This document shows, piece by piece, positions 14,341 to 14,444 of a DNA stretch of 14,444 nucleotides; position 1 is the first letter of the stretch; every line of letters starts with the position of its first letter. The notes under the pieces are model-generated. The model was not told the DNA's origin. It saw nothing but the letters and a program-made list of their open reading frames with translations, and did not search any database. A program made the translations under genes and the position numbers. The DNA comes from Hyphomicrobiales bacterium (GTDB lineage Bacteria > Pseudomonadota > Alphaproteobacteria > Rhizobiales > Aestuariivirgaceae): positions 1-14,444 of the forward strand of contig JACMJT010000185.1 in assembly GCA_014380505.1 (NCBI GenBank). Direction: 5' to 3'.

Positions 14341-14444
14341 ATGAAGCAATACCTCGATCTTATGGCTCATGTGCGCCAGCACGGCGTGCGAAAGAATGAC
14401 CGGACGGGAACTGGCACGCTTTCGGTGTTCGGCCACCAGATGCG
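14341..14444 (+). CDS. thyA: Thymidylate synthase, first 34 codons (cut by window edge)
   Basis: ThyA methylates dUMP to dTMP using methylene-tetrahydrofolate. Only the N-terminus is visible: [15 protein letters not shown], then [17 protein letters not shown] at about residues 18-34. [11 protein letters not shown] is the conserved phosphate-binding Arg loop and is diagnostic of ThyA, excluding the unrelated ThyX. The ATG at 14341 aligns with the usual N-terminus. AAGGA lies about 18 bases upstream, too far for a normal ribosome binding site, so initiation may be weak or use another contact. It is divergent from ssrA. Confidence 0.95.
   Translation, partial: MKQYLDLMAHVRQHGVRKNDRTGTGTLSVFGHQM

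Noticed and set aside
1..14444. Search for CRISPR array, IS ends, integrase, toxin-antitoxin or defence genes
   Set aside because: None is visible. The small ribbon-helix-helix protein has no toxin partner beside it and matches a core alphaproteobacterial family, so it was not called an antitoxin.

Overview
The window is GC-rich, tightly packed chromosomal DNA from an alphaproteobacterium, probably in or near Rhizobiales/Hyphomicrobiales. Three things support this: a circularly permuted two-piece tmRNA gene, an alphaproteobacterial-type SspB, and the fumC / DUF4169 / ribbon-helix-helix gene set. All coding assignments come from reading the translated sequences and recognising motifs; no database search was run.

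Layout from left to right. (1) 1-1823, minus strand: the N-terminal two fifths or so of the DNA repair helicase UvrD (cut by the window edge), a 60-residue protein of unknown function, and a hotdog-fold acyl-CoA thioesterase. (2) 1858-7039, plus strand: a D-lactate dehydrogenase-type FAD oxidase, then a 1252-residue AsmA-family envelope protein with a charged helical tail. (3) 7014-8969, minus strand: fumarase C, a DUF4169 protein whose start overlaps the fumC stop, a multi-hairpin intergenic repeat that also looks like a terminator, and a small ribbon-helix-helix protein whose end overlaps the end of asmA. (4) 9080-9466, plus strand: a RidA-family protein lacking the usual catalytic arginine. 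(5) 9482-13792, minus strand: a close-packed run read as sspB, mepA, kup and a PHP-domain protein. (6) 13868-14240, minus strand: ssrA, in the permuted arrangement (acceptor piece, intervening hairpin, coding piece, terminator), with a readable tag ANDNYAPVALAA. (7) 14341 onward, plus strand: the first codons of thymidylate synthase.

The clearest functional link is ssrA directly upstream of sspB on the same strand. tmRNA adds the degradation tag to proteins from stalled ribosomes, and SspB hands proteins carrying that tag to ClpXP. The most interesting non-coding item besides ssrA is the roughly 73-bp palindromic element at 7309-7381, which can fold into a closed three-hairpin cloverleaf and is followed by a T-run on the minus strand. 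I see no phage, plasmid, IS element, CRISPR array or defence island. Apart from the points under findings, this is ordinary core-genome sequence, and I do not claim a new system.
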